From: Herminiimonas fonticola
Lineage (GTDB): Bacteria; Pseudomonadota; Gammaproteobacteria; Burkholderiales; Burkholderiaceae_D
DNA: 64,000 bases
Assembly (NCBI RefSeq): GCF_003293745.1
Contig: NZ_PTLZ01000001.1
Coordinates: forward strand, 496,001-560,000
Direction of reading: 5' to 3'
Of this stretch, positions 9,415 through 18,324 are shown piece after piece. The position numbers and the translations under genes were made by a program. Below the pieces are notes generated by a model that worked only from the letters and a program-made list of their open reading frames with translations, had not been told where the DNA came from and made no database searches. Numbering within the stretch: the first letter of the stretch is position 1; each line of letters begins with the position of its first letter.

Positions 9415-10644
9415 ATGTCATCCAACTCTTCCAACGACATCAGTAGCGGCATGAGCCGCGATGAAATCCGCGCCAGCACTTCGCTTGCGTCGATTTTTGC
9501 GTTGCGGATGCTGGGCCTTTTCCTGATCCTGCCGGTATTCTCAGTCCATGCAAAAGGCTTGCCTGGTGGCGAAAGCGCGACGCTGGTTGGGCTGGCTTTG
9601 GGAATTTACGGCTTGACGCAATCCTTCGGACAAATCCCGTTTGGCATTGCCTCTGATAAATACGGACGCAAGCGCGTCATTGTTATCGGTCTGATTCTGT
9701 TTGCGCTCGGCTCCTTCATTGCCGCTGCAGCGGACACCATCGTTTGGGTCATCATAGGCCGGGCGGTGCAGGGCGCCGGTGCCATTTCTGCCGCGGTGAC
9801 AGCTTTCATTGCAGACTCCACCAGAGAAGAACATCGCACCAAGGCGATGGCGATGGTCGGTGGCTCCATCGGCTTGACGTTTGCCGGCTCGCTGGTGATT
9901 TCCCCTTTGTTGTATCAGGCAATCGGCATGGGCGGCATATTTGCACTGACCGGCATCTTGTCGGTGTTGGCAATTCTGGTAGTCATATATATAGTCCCGG
10001 CCGCGCCGGCCTTGCCGCCGGGGCGTGTGTCTATCCGCGAAGTGCTGGCGAATGGCGAATTGATGCGCTTGAACTATGGTGTGTTCGCGCTGCATTTGAC
10101 GCAAATGGCAATGTTTGTCGTGATGCCGTCTGCGCTGATTCGGTTTGGCAATTTGCCGCTGGCCGAACACTGGAAAATTTATCTGCCTGTCGTTATCGCT
10201 TCTTTTGTCTTCATGCTGCCGCCGATTTTCATTGGTGAAAAGCGTGGCAAAGCTAAGCAGGTTTTTGTCGGCGCGATTGCCTTATTATTGCTGGTTCAGA
10301 TCGGCATGTGGCTGGTGCTGTCGCAAACCCAGGCGCATTGGTCGTGGTTGGTCGCCTTGTTGCTGGCTTTTTTTATTGCCTTCAATATTCTCGAAGCCAG
10401 CCAGCCATCTCTGGTGTCGCGCATTGCGCCGCCAGCAAGCAAGGGCGCAGCTTTGGGTGTCTATAACACGTTGCAGGCGCTAGGCTTGTTTTGCGGTGGG
10501 GCATTGGGCGGTTGGTTGACGCAACACGCAGGTAGCGCGTCTGTCTTTGTTTTGGGTGCAGCTTTAACGGTAGCGTGGCTTATAATTGCTGCCAATATGA
10601 AAAACGTACCGCGCCGCAGTCAGGTTCAGGCTGCCGTAGTTTAA
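9415..10644 (+). CDS. MFS transporter, YajR-like 12-helix exporter
   Basis: A 409-aa major facilitator from ATG 9415. The frame is open back to TTG 9394, but the extra seven residues are not needed. The motif A loop between helices 2 and 3 reads GIASDKYGRKR (canonical GxLaDrxGrkx), and helix 5 has the exporter-type motif C region GGSIGLTFAGSLVISP. It resembles the N-terminal part of E. coli YajR but ends without the C-terminal YAM domain. The substrate is unknown. It sits 15 bp before ssb and is probably cotranscribed with it; elsewhere uvrA and ssb are often direct neighbours. Confidence 0.85.
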   Translation: MSSNSSNDISSGMSRDEIRASTSLASIFALRMLGLFLILPVFSVHAKGLPGGESATLVGLALGIYGLTQSFGQIPFGIASDKYGRKRVIVIGLILFALGSFIAAAADTIVWVIIGRAVQGAGAISAAVTAFIADSTREEHRTKAMAMVGGSIGLTFAGSLVISPLLYQAIGMGGIFALTGILSVLAILVVIYIVPAAPALPPGRVSIREVLANGELMRLNYGVFALHLTQMAMFVVMPSALIRFGNLPLAEHWKIYLPVVIASFVFMLPPIFIGEKRGKAKQVFVGAIALLLLVQIGMWLVLSQTQAHWSWLVALLLAFFIAFNILEASQPSLVSRIAPPASKGAALGVYNTLQALGLFCGGALGGWLTQHAGSASVFVLGAALTVAWLIIAANMKNVPRRSQVQAAVV

Positions 10645-10659
10645 TCGGAGAAATATCTA

Positions 10660-11151
10660 ATGGCATCAGTTAATAAAGTCATCATCGTCGGCAATCTGGG
10701 TCGCGATCCTGAAACACGCTACATGCCAAACGGCGAAGCCGTTACCAACGTGGCCGTTGCCACAACGGAAAGCTGGAAAGACAAAAACAGCGGTGACAAA
10801 AAAGAAGTCACCGAATGGCATCGCATTACCTTTTACCGCAAACTTGCTGAAATCGCCGGTCAGTATTTGAAAAAAGGTTCGTCGGTTTATATCGAAGGCC
10901 GTTTGCAAACACGCAAATGGACAGATAAAGATGGTGTCGAACGTTATACGACAGAGATCATTGCCGACACCATGCAAATGCTGGGCGGACGTCCTGGAGC
11001 CGGTGGCGGCAGTGCATCCATGGATGACGATTACGGCAGCAGCGCTCCGGCACCGCGTCAAAGTTCAGGTGGCGGTAGCAGCGCAGCGCGTCCTGCCGCT
11101 AAACCGGCAGCATCGAACTTCAATGATATGGATGACGACATCCCGTTCTGA
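10660..11151 (+). CDS. ssb: single-stranded DNA-binding protein
   Basis: A 163-aa SSB. Residues 1-110 form the OB-fold, with the typical opening [18 protein letters not shown], a WHRITFY strand and the segment [12 protein letters not shown] low-complexity Gly/Ser/Ala/Pro linker follows. The tail ends DDDIPF, the conserved acidic tip that binds replication and repair partners. An SD (GGAG) lies 8-11 bases before the ATG. The gene follows the MFS gene by 15 bp and is closed by a strong terminator. Confidence 0.98.
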   Translation: MASVNKVIIVGNLGRDPETRYMPNGEAVTNVAVATTESWKDKNSGDKKEVTEWHRITFYRKLAEIAGQYLKKGSSVYIEGRLQTRKWTDKDGVERYTTEIIADTMQMLGGRPGAGGGSASMDDDYGSSAPAPRQSSGGGSSAARPAAKPAASNFNDMDDDIPF

Positions 11152-11176
11152 CGATTGCTTTTCTTGATTCACCAAC

Positions 11177-11210
11177 AAAAAGCGGTGCCTCATATCAGGC
11201 ACCGCTTTTT
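11177..11210 (+). terminator. rho-independent terminator of ssb
   Basis: Perfect stem AAAAAGCGGTGCCT/AGGCACCGCTTTTT with a six-base loop, 25 bp after the ssb stop and ending in a T run. Confidence 0.92.
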
Positions 11211-11263
11211 GTTTGGCTGTTTTGCCTGAATCGTAAAACATTGTTTAATTTCCGTGTGGAAAC

Positions 11264-11291
11264 TAAAGTTTAACAATAAGATTGCCGATAT
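11264..11291 (+). promoter_or_regulatory. sigma-28 (FliA)-type promoter upstream of cheW
   Basis: TAAAGTTT (11264-11271), a 12-base spacer, then GCCGATAT (11284-11291). This matches the enterobacterial flagellar consensus TAAAGTTT-N11-GCCGATAA at 15 of 16 positions, with a spacer one base longer. It lies 116 bp before the cheW start, right after the ssb terminator. Confidence 0.8.
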
Positions 11292-11407
11292 ACAGACAAG
11301 CTAGTCATCGTTGTCATGTGACATTGGCAGCAAATTTCCACCCCCCTCTATCTATTGCGTATCCCTTGCTTTTACAGGAGGTGTGCAAGCATTCTGGAGC
11401 GCTCTCC

Positions 11408-11884
11408 ATGCAAGACAAGCAACAATCCTTAAGCGGGAACGAAGTATTGGCATTTACCCTGGGCCAGGAAGAGTACGGCATCGATATTTTGAAGGTGCAG
11501 GAAATTCGTGGTTACGACGCGGTGACCAAGATTGCCAATGCGCCTGAATTCATCAAGGGCGTGATCAATCTGCGCGGTGTGATCGTGCCCATCGTTGACA
11601 TGCGCATCATGTTCAATCTGGGTGAGCCGAGCTACGATCAATTTACCGTTGTCATTATTCTCAACATGGGTAATCGCGTGGTTGGCATGGTGGTCGATAG
11701 TGTTTCCGATGTGATTACGCTCAGTGCCGAGCAAATCAAACCGGCACCGGAAATGGGTACGACGATGAAGTCCGATTATTTGCTCGGTCTGGGCACGATA
11801 GAAGAGCGCATGCTGATTCTGGTCGATATCGATTTGTTGATGTCTTCGTCGGATATGGGCCTGATCGAAAAAATCGCTGCCTGA
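11408..11884 (+). CDS. cheW: CheW-like chemotaxis coupling protein
   Basis: A 158-aa scaffold that links chemoreceptors to the CheA kinase. The whole protein is one CheW domain: [25 protein letters not shown], a [15 protein letters not shown] strand pair, and the C-terminal [16 protein letters not shown] segment. The ATG at 11408 is chosen because GGAG lies 8 bases upstream and the domain begins within 15 residues; the frame is open further upstream. It is followed 74 bp later by a chemoreceptor gene and preceded by a sigma-28-type promoter. No cheA, cheR or cheB is in the window, so it must serve a kinase encoded elsewhere. Confidence 0.93.
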   Translation: MQDKQQSLSGNEVLAFTLGQEEYGIDILKVQEIRGYDAVTKIANAPEFIKGVINLRGVIVPIVDMRIMFNLGEPSYDQFTVVIILNMGNRVVGMVVDSVSDVITLSAEQIKPAPEMGTTMKSDYLLGLGTIEERMLILVDIDLLMSSSDMGLIEKIAA

Positions 11885-11958
11885 TTTTCCTGGCCGTGGC
11901 GCAGTTTTTCGCCCGTCACTTTTTAATACCGCAATAAATTTATACGATCGAGTAAAAA

Positions 11959-13641
11959 ATGAAAATCAAGAATCTGAAAATAGGCGCGCGACTGGGAATG
12001 GCCTTTGGCTTGTTGCTGGTGCTGATGGCATTCATGACGGTAATGGGTGTGTGGCGCTTGCAGGATGTGGCACAAGCCACTGGGCTCATGGAAGAGGCAA
12101 CGGTCAAGGAGCGCATGGCGCAACAGTGGATCAGGGGTATTGCAACGAACACCGTACGTACTTTTGCGCGCTTGCGAACGACCAATCCGGAAGAAGAAAA
12201 AATTCTCGCGGCAGAAATGACGGCGGTAAGTGCCGATGTCAGCAAGGTGCAAAAGGAATTGGAGCCCTTGGTCCACAGTGATGAGGGCAAGCAAATGCTG
12301 GCGGCTGTTGCCGAACAGCGCAAAACATATAGCGCGATTCGGGATGCCACCTTCAAGCTGAAAGCGGAAGGTAGCGCCAATCTGAACAATATCATCGATA
12401 CCAAGATGACGCCGGCAGCAGAGTCCTATATAAAATCGGTGCAAGACGTAGTCGATTTCCAAAAAACCGTTTTTGAACAATCAAAAAAACAAGTTGATGA
12501 AATTTATGAGGCCGGCCGCAATCTGTTGATCGTCCTCGGCTTGATTGCACTGGCGCTGGGTGTGGTGCTGGCATGGATATTAACGCGTAGCATTACCCAA
12601 CCGTTGAGCTACGCAGTCAGCGTGGCGCGTGTAGTTGCTTCCGGCGATTTGACCGGTCAAATCCAGGTGGATTCGCGTGACGAAACAGGCCAGTTGCTGC
12701 AAGCCTTGAAGGATATGAACGACAGCCTGACTGGCAGCATCACGCAGGTTCGTTCAGGTGTCGATACCATTGCGACTGCATCGAATCAGATCGCATCCGG
12801 CAACCTGGATCTGTCGTCGCGTACTGAAGAGCAAGCCAGTTCGCTGGAAGAAACCGCATCTTCGATGGAAGAGCTGACGTCTACCGTCAAGCAAAATGCC
12901 GACAATGCACGACAAGCTAATCAACTCGCCGTCACTGCTTCCGGCGTGGCGGAAAAAGGCGGTGCGGTCGTGTCGAAAGTGGTCGATACGATGGATGGCA
13001 TCAATACCTCGGCGAGAAAAATCGTCGATATCATCGGCGTGATCGATGGCATAGCCTTTCAGACCAACATCCTGGCGCTGAATGCCGCGGTGGAAGCCGC
13101 GCGTGCCGGCGAGCAAGGCCGCGGCTTTGCGGTGGTCGCATCGGAAGTGCGCAGCCTGGCGCAGCGTTCGGCTGCCGCAGCGAAGGAAATCAAGACCTTG
13201 ATCGACGATTCGGTGGATAAAGTCGATACCGGCAGCAAGCTGGTGGCAGAAGCGGGGTCGACCATGGTGGAAGTGGTCGATAGCGTCAAGCGCGTGACCG
13301 ATATCATGTCCGAGATCATGGCTGCCAGCCAGGAACAAAGCGCAGGGATAGAACAAGTCAATCAGGCCATCAGTCAGATGGATCAAGTCACCCAGCAAAA
13401 TGCGGCCTTGGTGGAAGAGGCTGCCGCCGCTGCGGAGTCCTTGAATGAACAAGCGGCGAAACTGGCGCAAGCGGTAAGCATATTCAAGCTGGATGGCGCA
13501 GTGAGCAGTACCAGGGTTGCGTCACGTCTGCCGGTTGTGGCCAGCGCACCGGTAAAGCGTCAGTTGGCAGCAAGCCCGGCACCGAAGAAAATCGTCAATG
13601 AAGCCCGTCCGGTTGGCGGCGACGATTGGGAAGAGTTTTAA
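11959..13641 (+). CDS. methyl-accepting chemotaxis protein with a C-terminal docking pentapeptide
   Basis: A 560-aa transmembrane receptor. TM1 is at residues ~10-32, a four-helix periplasmic ligand domain (MCP_4HB type) at ~33-187, TM2 at ~188-210, then HAMP to ~262 and a long cytoplasmic coiled coil. The hairpin tip has the invariant core with [19 protein letters not shown] and [10 protein letters not shown]. The last residues are DWEEF, which fits the xWxxF tether that recruits CheR and CheB to receptors. The ligand is unknown. It is probably cotranscribed with cheW and is closed by a terminator 17 bp later. Confidence 0.95.
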   Translation: MKIKNLKIGARLGMAFGLLLVLMAFMTVMGVWRLQDVAQATGLMEEATVKERMAQQWIRGIATNTVRTFARLRTTNPEEEKILAAEMTAVSADVSKVQKELEPLVHSDEGKQMLAAVAEQRKTYSAIRDATFKLKAEGSANLNNIIDTKMTPAAESYIKSVQDVVDFQKTVFEQSKKQVDEIYEAGRNLLIVLGLIALALGVVLAWILTRSITQPLSYAVSVARVVASGDLTGQIQVDSRDETGQLLQALKDMNDSLTGSITQVRSGVDTIATASNQIASGNLDLSSRTEEQASSLEETASSMEELTSTVKQNADNARQANQLAVTASGVAEKGGAVVSKVVDTMDGINTSARKIVDIIGVIDGIAFQTNILALNAAVEAARAGEQGRGFAVVASEVRSLAQRSAAAAKEIKTLIDDSVDKVDTGSKLVAEAGSTMVEVVDSVKRVTDIMSEIMAASQEQSAGIEQVNQAISQMDQVTQQNAALVEEAAAAAESLNEQAAKLAQAVSIFKLDGAVSSTRVASRLPVVASAPVKRQLAASPAPKKIVNEARPVGGDDWEEF

Positions 13642-13658
13642 GTTATTGCTGGTCTTGT

Positions 13659-13689
13659 AAAAATCCCGCTAAAGCTAGCGGGATTTTTT
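13659..13689 (+). terminator. rho-independent terminator after the chemoreceptor gene
   Basis: Stem AAAAATCCCGCT/AGCGGGATTTTT with a six-base loop (AAAGCT), followed by T bases. Confidence 0.9.
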
Positions 13690-14076
13690 ATCTTGTCAGT
13701 AAAGGTGGGGTGGGCGAATGAATAGATCTTTTACCCATCAAGTCATATGGTGAAAGTTGCAAATCGAAGCAATTATTTTCAAGCCGGAGTGTTGCCAGTT
13801 CCTACGTGTGAACTGATTTCTTCGTAAAGTGGGAAATGTCGTTTCGGAAATGTTGTTATTTGACACCCATTTCTTATGCCACTAATACCAAGCCGCATGA
13901 AAACAGTGCAAATGTGACTTTTTATTTTATTAGTACAATCTTTTCTATTCATTTCTTTTTTGCTGCATTAAGATTTGAAGATGAAAGTAAGGTAATTTAA
14001 CAATTCAGCGTGCTGAATTTATCAAAATTTCTTACTTATCTCAAAAGTATTGAGGCAATAAAAAAATTAATGAAAA
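13690..14076. other. 387-bp AT-rich gene-free leader before the GGDEF-EAL gene
   Basis: No ORF with coding character on either strand. It becomes strongly AT-rich toward the 3' end, where TACAAT at 13934-13939 could be a -10 box, though no good -35 partner is present. No sigma-28 motif like that before cheW was found. It probably holds the promoter and 5' untranslated region of the c-di-GMP gene. Confidence 0.5.
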
Positions 14077-15819
14077 GTGCAAAGACATTTGCTTAGTCTC
14101 AGTCAAACCCTAGCCGTTTTAAGTATGCTGCCTAAGCGTAACGAAGCACAGAGTAATCAGCTAACCAGCTTGATGGAGGTCGCTGGCGAGGTCGTGCTGC
14201 GCCTCAACACGCGTGGCACAATCCTGTTTGCCAATGCACGCGCCGCCGATACACTCGGATGCGATATTCAATTGCTGGGTAGAAATCTGTTCGAGATGGT
14301 GCGTCTGTCTGATAGACATGCGATCGAAGCAGCATTTCGCCAAACCGTGCAATCGCTTGAAGTCACCCGCGTTAGCGTGCGGATGCCGACGCAGGTTGCG
14401 ACTCTGTGGTTTGAATTGCAAATGATTGCGTACGCAACCGAAACGACGACGCTGGAAATTGTCGTGGTTGGGCGTGACATTTCCCATCAGCAGAAAACCG
14501 AAGAGCGTCTGCGTCACATGGCAACGCATGACGAACTGACCAATTTGCCTAATCGTACCTTGCTGGCCGATCGTTTGAGCATGACGATTGCGCAATCGCG
14601 CCGCACCAATATCGGTTTCACTGTCATCGCGCTTGACCTTGACGGTTTTAAAAAAGTGAACGATGCCTTGGGCCATCCAGTCGGTGATGCATTGCTGCGC
14701 ATCGCAGCCAAACGCTTGCGTGAAACCTTGCGCGATGTCGATACGCTGGCACGAGTCGGCGGCGATGAATTTGTCGCAGTGCTGCCAGGCGCAGTCGATG
14801 AAGTGGAAATTCAAAACGTTGCACGCCGGATGATTTCTGCCATACAACTGCCGTTTGAGATCAATGGTAATGCCTTGTATGTAAGCACTTCTATTGGCGC
14901 AGCGATTTATCCGGTGCATGGCGACAGTGAAGTGAAATTGCTGGCGCACGCCGACACCGCCATGTATCGCGCGAAGGAAACCGGCAAAGCGCGCTGCATC
15001 ATTTATAACGAGGCTGCGTTCAATCACATCGAACATGATGTGTCGATGGAAGCCGCGATGTTTGAGGCGGTCAGGAATGGCGAGTTTTTGCTGCACTATC
15101 AACCTATCGTTGATGCGCGCACACGACAAATCATGGGCTTCGAAGCATTGATGCGCTGGATGCGGCCCGATATCGGGCTGGTGCCGCCAAGTCAATTCAT
15201 TCCGATGGCGGAAGACAATGGCTTGATCAATTTGCTCGGTGCATGGGCCTTGAAATCGGCTTGTGTGCAACTCAAACGATTTGAAGAAGTCGTCGGTCGC
15301 AAACTCTATGTATCGGTCAATGTCAGTCCGCGCCAATTCCGCAATGATCAGTTTCTCAAAATGATGGACGATGCGCTCCAGTTGTCCGACGTGAAGGGCG
15401 ATCAGCTTTTGCTTGAGATCACTGAGGGGATTTTGATGTCCGATCCTGAATATGCAGAACAGCTTTTGACGAAAATTGCATCGCGTGGTGTGCGTATTGC
15501 CATTGATGATTTTGGTACTGGTTATTCGTCACTGATGTATCTGAAGCGCTTTCCGATTGCCGCACTCAAGATAGACCGTACCTTCATCAAGGATTTGCCG
15601 CATTCCGTCAAGGACGCGGCCATCTGCAACGTGATCCTCAGTCTGGCGAGCCACTTGAGTTTGCTGACTGTGGCTGAAGGCGTAGAAAACGAAATGCAAA
15701 TGGAATTTTTATCGACACAAGGTTGTTCTCTGATTCAAGGTTTTCATACCGGCTTTCCTGAGTTGCCGGAGACCTTGATAGAACTACTGAAGGCAGATGC
15801 AGCTGCACTGCAACACTAA
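14077..15819 (+). CDS. PAS-GGDEF-EAL c-di-GMP turnover protein
   Basis: A 580-aa cytosolic signalling protein without membrane segments. PAS is at residues ~28-140, GGDEF at ~148-310, EAL at ~330-570. The diguanylate cyclase site reads GGDEF intact, with the product-inhibition motif RDVD (RxxD) five residues before it. The phosphodiesterase residues also look complete: EAL, the N of NVSPRQF, ITE, DDFGTGYSS, LKID and AEGVE. Both activities are therefore possible. The GTG at 14077 is used; ATG 14125 is an alternative that also keeps PAS whole, and neither has a clear SD. The HDOD gene follows after 24 bp. Confidence 0.92.
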   Translation: MQRHLLSLSQTLAVLSMLPKRNEAQSNQLTSLMEVAGEVVLRLNTRGTILFANARAADTLGCDIQLLGRNLFEMVRLSDRHAIEAAFRQTVQSLEVTRVSVRMPTQVATLWFELQMIAYATETTTLEIVVVGRDISHQQKTEERLRHMATHDELTNLPNRTLLADRLSMTIAQSRRTNIGFTVIALDLDGFKKVNDALGHPVGDALLRIAAKRLRETLRDVDTLARVGGDEFVAVLPGAVDEVEIQNVARRMISAIQLPFEINGNALYVSTSIGAAIYPVHGDSEVKLLAHADTAMYRAKETGKARCIIYNEAAFNHIEHDVSMEAAMFEAVRNGEFLLHYQPIVDARTRQIMGFEALMRWMRPDIGLVPPSQFIPMAEDNGLINLLGAWALKSACVQLKRFEEVVGRKLYVSVNVSPRQFRNDQFLKMMDDALQLSDVKGDQLLLEITEGILMSDPEYAEQLLTKIASRGVRIAIDDFGTGYSSLMYLKRFPIAALKIDRTFIKDLPHSVKDAAICNVILSLASHLSLLTVAEGVENEMQMEFLSTQGCSLIQGFHTGFPELPETLIELLKADAAALQH

Positions 15820-15843
15820 TCTGCCAAGCAACAAGATCAACTC

Positions 15844-17361
15844 ATGACAAAACAAATCAGCCCATCTCCGTCAGCCGACAAAACATTGGAACTGCTGTGG
15901 ACGCGGGTACGTCAACGCGGCGACATGCCCGGTTTTTCCAAGGTGGTCGCAGCGATTGTCGGTGCGATGCACGGCGATGACGATCGCGAATTCAATATGA
16001 CCAAAACCGTGTTGTCCGATCCAACGTTGACACAACGCGTATTGCGTCTGGCGAATAGCGCGATGTATTCAGCGTTCGGACAAGGCATCAACACTGTGTC
16101 AAAAGCCGTGATTGTGCTGGGCACCGAAACCATTGGACATCTGGCGCTGGGTTTGAAGCTGATAGATGGATTGGCTGCCGCATCACCGGATACCTTGAAT
16201 ACACGCAACGAAATGAGCAAGGCCGTAATGGCCGGACAGATCGCACGACAAGTGGCTGCGTCATCGACACAAGGTGATACGGAAGAAGCCGTCGTTTGTT
16301 CCATCCTGCATTCGCTGGGACGACTGATGATGTCCTTCTATTTGCCTGAGCAATGGGGGCAGGTGCGGGCCTTGCTTGCACAGAAAAACATTCCGGAAAA
16401 TGAGGCGGCGCGAGAAATTCTCGGTATAGGACTGGATGAAATCGGTCGCGCGATAGGCAAGCGTTGGGGTTTGCCAAATGGCCTGGTTGATAGTCTGAAA
16501 GACATGCCGCCGCGCATTGAACCGGGCATTTCTCATGAGCCACTTGAACATACTGATTGGCTGGCTGCAGTTTCCACCATGTCGACGCGCTGTGCCGGCG
16601 TGCTGTGTGTGGAGGGTGACGTTGTAGTGGCTGATTTGGCGAACATCGCGGAAAACTACGCGGACATGCTGGGCCTGGACACGGAGTTTGTTTTGCAGGC
16701 AATAGAGTATGCGCAACAAGTCGCGGCGGACGAAGCCTTGCTGGACAATGCAGAAGCATCGACTGGTGATGTGAAAAAACAGTTGCCGCTGCCATTAGGC
16801 AAACCGGCCGATTCGATTCAGATCCTCAGGCGCGGTGTCGGCGATATGGGTGACGGCGCGACCTCTAGTACGAATACCGGGCAATTGATGACCGTAGCGT
16901 TAGAGACAGTTTATCAAGGGCTGGGTTTGAGCCGTGCGATTGCATTTTTACGCAATCATGAAGAAGGCCAATATATTGCGCGCATGTCTTTTGGTGACGG
17001 CGCGGAAGAACTGTTGCCGCGTTTGAGATTCAATGATGCCTATCAGCCTGACGTTTTTCACGCCGCGCTGGCCAACGACAAAATGATTTTTGTCGAAGAT
17101 GCGCAGGCATCGAGCTTCATCAATAAATTGCCGCGCTGGTGGCGCGATGAACTGGGTGCTTCGCGCAGCTTCATGATCTTGCCACTGATGCTGAACTTTC
17201 ATCCGGTCGGATTTATCTACGGCGATTGGAGCGCTTCTTTGCCGACGGCAGAAATCGCGCCGAATGAAGTTGTCTTGCTGGACGAGTTGCGTGCGCTGAT
17301 GGTGACGGCAATTGAACGTCGCGGCCATGCCGAGCCATCCTGGGCGCGTGCAATGCACTGA
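15844..17361 (+). CDS. HDOD domain protein with C-terminal GAF-like region
   Basis: A 505-aa soluble protein. Residues ~20-225 form an HDOD domain, the HD-related output module without a catalytic HD pair. Segments such as VLSDPTLTQRVLRLANSAMY and ILHSLGRLMMSFYLPE are typical. Residues ~335-500 look like a GAF sensor (VALETVYQGLGLSRAIAFL, then a strand-rich end). It is separated by only 24 bp from the GGDEF-EAL gene, so the two are probably one operon. HDOD proteins often act in two-component, motility and c-di-GMP networks, which fits the chemotaxis genes next door. The specific function is unknown. Confidence 0.82.
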   Translation: MTKQISPSPSADKTLELLWTRVRQRGDMPGFSKVVAAIVGAMHGDDDREFNMTKTVLSDPTLTQRVLRLANSAMYSAFGQGINTVSKAVIVLGTETIGHLALGLKLIDGLAAASPDTLNTRNEMSKAVMAGQIARQVAASSTQGDTEEAVVCSILHSLGRLMMSFYLPEQWGQVRALLAQKNIPENEAAREILGIGLDEIGRAIGKRWGLPNGLVDSLKDMPPRIEPGISHEPLEHTDWLAAVSTMSTRCAGVLCVEGDVVVADLANIAENYADMLGLDTEFVLQAIEYAQQVAADEALLDNAEASTGDVKKQLPLPLGKPADSIQILRRGVGDMGDGATSSTNTGQLMTVALETVYQGLGLSRAIAFLRNHEEGQYIARMSFGDGAEELLPRLRFNDAYQPDVFHAALANDKMIFVEDAQASSFINKLPRWWRDELGASRSFMILPLMLNFHPVGFIYGDWSASLPTAEIAPNEVVLLDELRALMVTAIERRGHAEPSWARAMH

Positions 17362-17382
17362 CGCGTAATACGCTGATTCAGT

Positions 17383-17411
17383 CAAACGGGCGCAATCATC
17401 GCGCCCGTTTG
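17383..17411 (+). terminator. hairpin between the HDOD and RAYT genes
   Basis: Perfect 11-bp stem CAAACGGGCGC/GCGCCCGTTTG with a seven-base loop, 21 bp after the HDOD stop. The T run behind it is weak (CAATTCTT), so termination efficiency is uncertain. Confidence 0.6.
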
Positions 17412-17436
17412 CAATTCTTGTGGTCCAATACCGTTT

Positions 17437-18150
17437 ATGGCCCGACTCCCACGACTCGTAATTCCAAATCAACCGCATCACGTTATCCAGAGCGGCAATG
17501 ACGGCTTGGTCATTTTTCGCGATATCGCTGATCACACGGCATTCTTGAGTCGTCTGAAAGATGCATCCAGGCAGTTCAAGGTTGCTATCCACGCCTACGT
17601 TTTAATGCCCACACATTTACATCTTTTGGCCTCGCCCAGTGATGTCGAGGGACTGGGAAAAATGATGCAGTGGATAGGGCGCTCTTACGTTCCTTACTTC
17701 AATCAAAAACATGCACGTACCGGTACGCTGTGGCAAGGTCGTTACAAGGCGACCGTGATTGATCCGGAACGTTACTTCATGACTTGTTCTGCCTACATCG
17801 AGTTGAATCCGGTGCGTGGCGGGATCGCGCACACGGCGGGTGAATATCCATGGTCGAGCTATCAGCACCATGTCGGGATCAGGCCTGACCCGATTATTTC
17901 CGATCATCCCTTGTATTGGTCTTTGGGCAATACGCCGTTTGAGCGCGAGGCGGCTTACAAGGCGCGCGTTGAAAATGGCGTGAATGAAGATGAGGTAAGT
18001 CGTTTGACAGAGGCGACGTTGAAAGGCTGGGCTTTTGGCTCGGAGCAATTTCAATCTGCGCTGGAAAAACAGGTGGCCAGGCGCGTTCGCCCAGCAAAAC
18101 GCGGTCGCCCAGCGCGTAAATTAGCTGAAGCGCGCACCAAAATATATTAG
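17437..18150 (+). CDS. REP-associated tyrosine transposase (RAYT, Y1_Tnp family)
   Basis: A 237-aa HUH-type single-strand transposase domesticated in many bacteria. The N-terminus MARLPRLVIPNQPHHVIQSGN is typical. The HUH motif reads HLH in PTHLHLLASP near residue 60, and the catalytic tyrosine region is SYVPYFNQKHARTGTLWQGR. ELNPVRGGI and PWSSY motifs complete the domain. A basic tail rich in K/R ends the protein. It appears intact. It is a solitary gene between the HDOD gene and gltB, followed by two related short motifs (18192-18255). RAYTs act on dispersed REP-like palindromes and not on flanking IS ends. Confidence 0.9.
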   Translation: MARLPRLVIPNQPHHVIQSGNDGLVIFRDIADHTAFLSRLKDASRQFKVAIHAYVLMPTHLHLLASPSDVEGLGKMMQWIGRSYVPYFNQKHARTGTLWQGRYKATVIDPERYFMTCSAYIELNPVRGGIAHTAGEYPWSSYQHHVGIRPDPIISDHPLYWSLGNTPFEREAAYKARVENGVNEDEVSRLTEATLKGWAFGSEQFQSALEKQVARRVRPAKRGRPARKLAEARTKIY

Positions 18151-18191
18151 AGCCCATGCCGAATCCGACACAATTTGGTGCAAAACCTATC

Positions 18192-18255
18192 ACTCTGTCC
18201 CTATTTAATTCCTCACTGAAATTTGCGCTTACTTTAATTTACTCTGACCCTAATT
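18192..18255 (+). repeat. two related RAYT-associated motifs
   Basis: ACTCTGTCCCTATTTAATT at 18192-18210 and ACTCTGACCCTAATT at 18241-18255 share the pattern ACTCTG(A/T)CCCTA...AATT, 49 bp apart, directly downstream of the RAYT gene. The same kind of sequence (TTTACTCTGACCC) is, from memory, often seen beside RAYT genes in proteobacteria. Confidence 0.5.
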
Positions 18256-18262
18256 GTTGGGG

Positions 18263-18291
18263 TTGAATTTACTGTTGCGCTGCACTATCCT
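18263..18291 (+). promoter_or_regulatory. possible sigma-70 promoter of gltB
   Basis: TTGAAT (18263-18268), a 17-base spacer and TATCCT (18286-18291), 34 bp before the gltB start. Each hexamer matches the consensus at four of six positions. Confidence 0.4.
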
Positions 18292-18324
18292 TCAGCCTCA
18301 ACTTGAAAAGTAGTGGAGAAGGCT

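Noticed and set aside
13690-14076. Second sigma-28 promoter before the GGDEF-EAL gene
   Set aside because: TAAAG-like strings occur, but none has a GCCGATAA-type partner at the right distance.
17383-17411. REP element recognised by the adjacent RAYT
   Set aside because: The palindrome lacks the GTAG/GGAG tetranucleotide next to the hairpin that RAYT substrates usually show. It is better read as a terminator-like hairpin.
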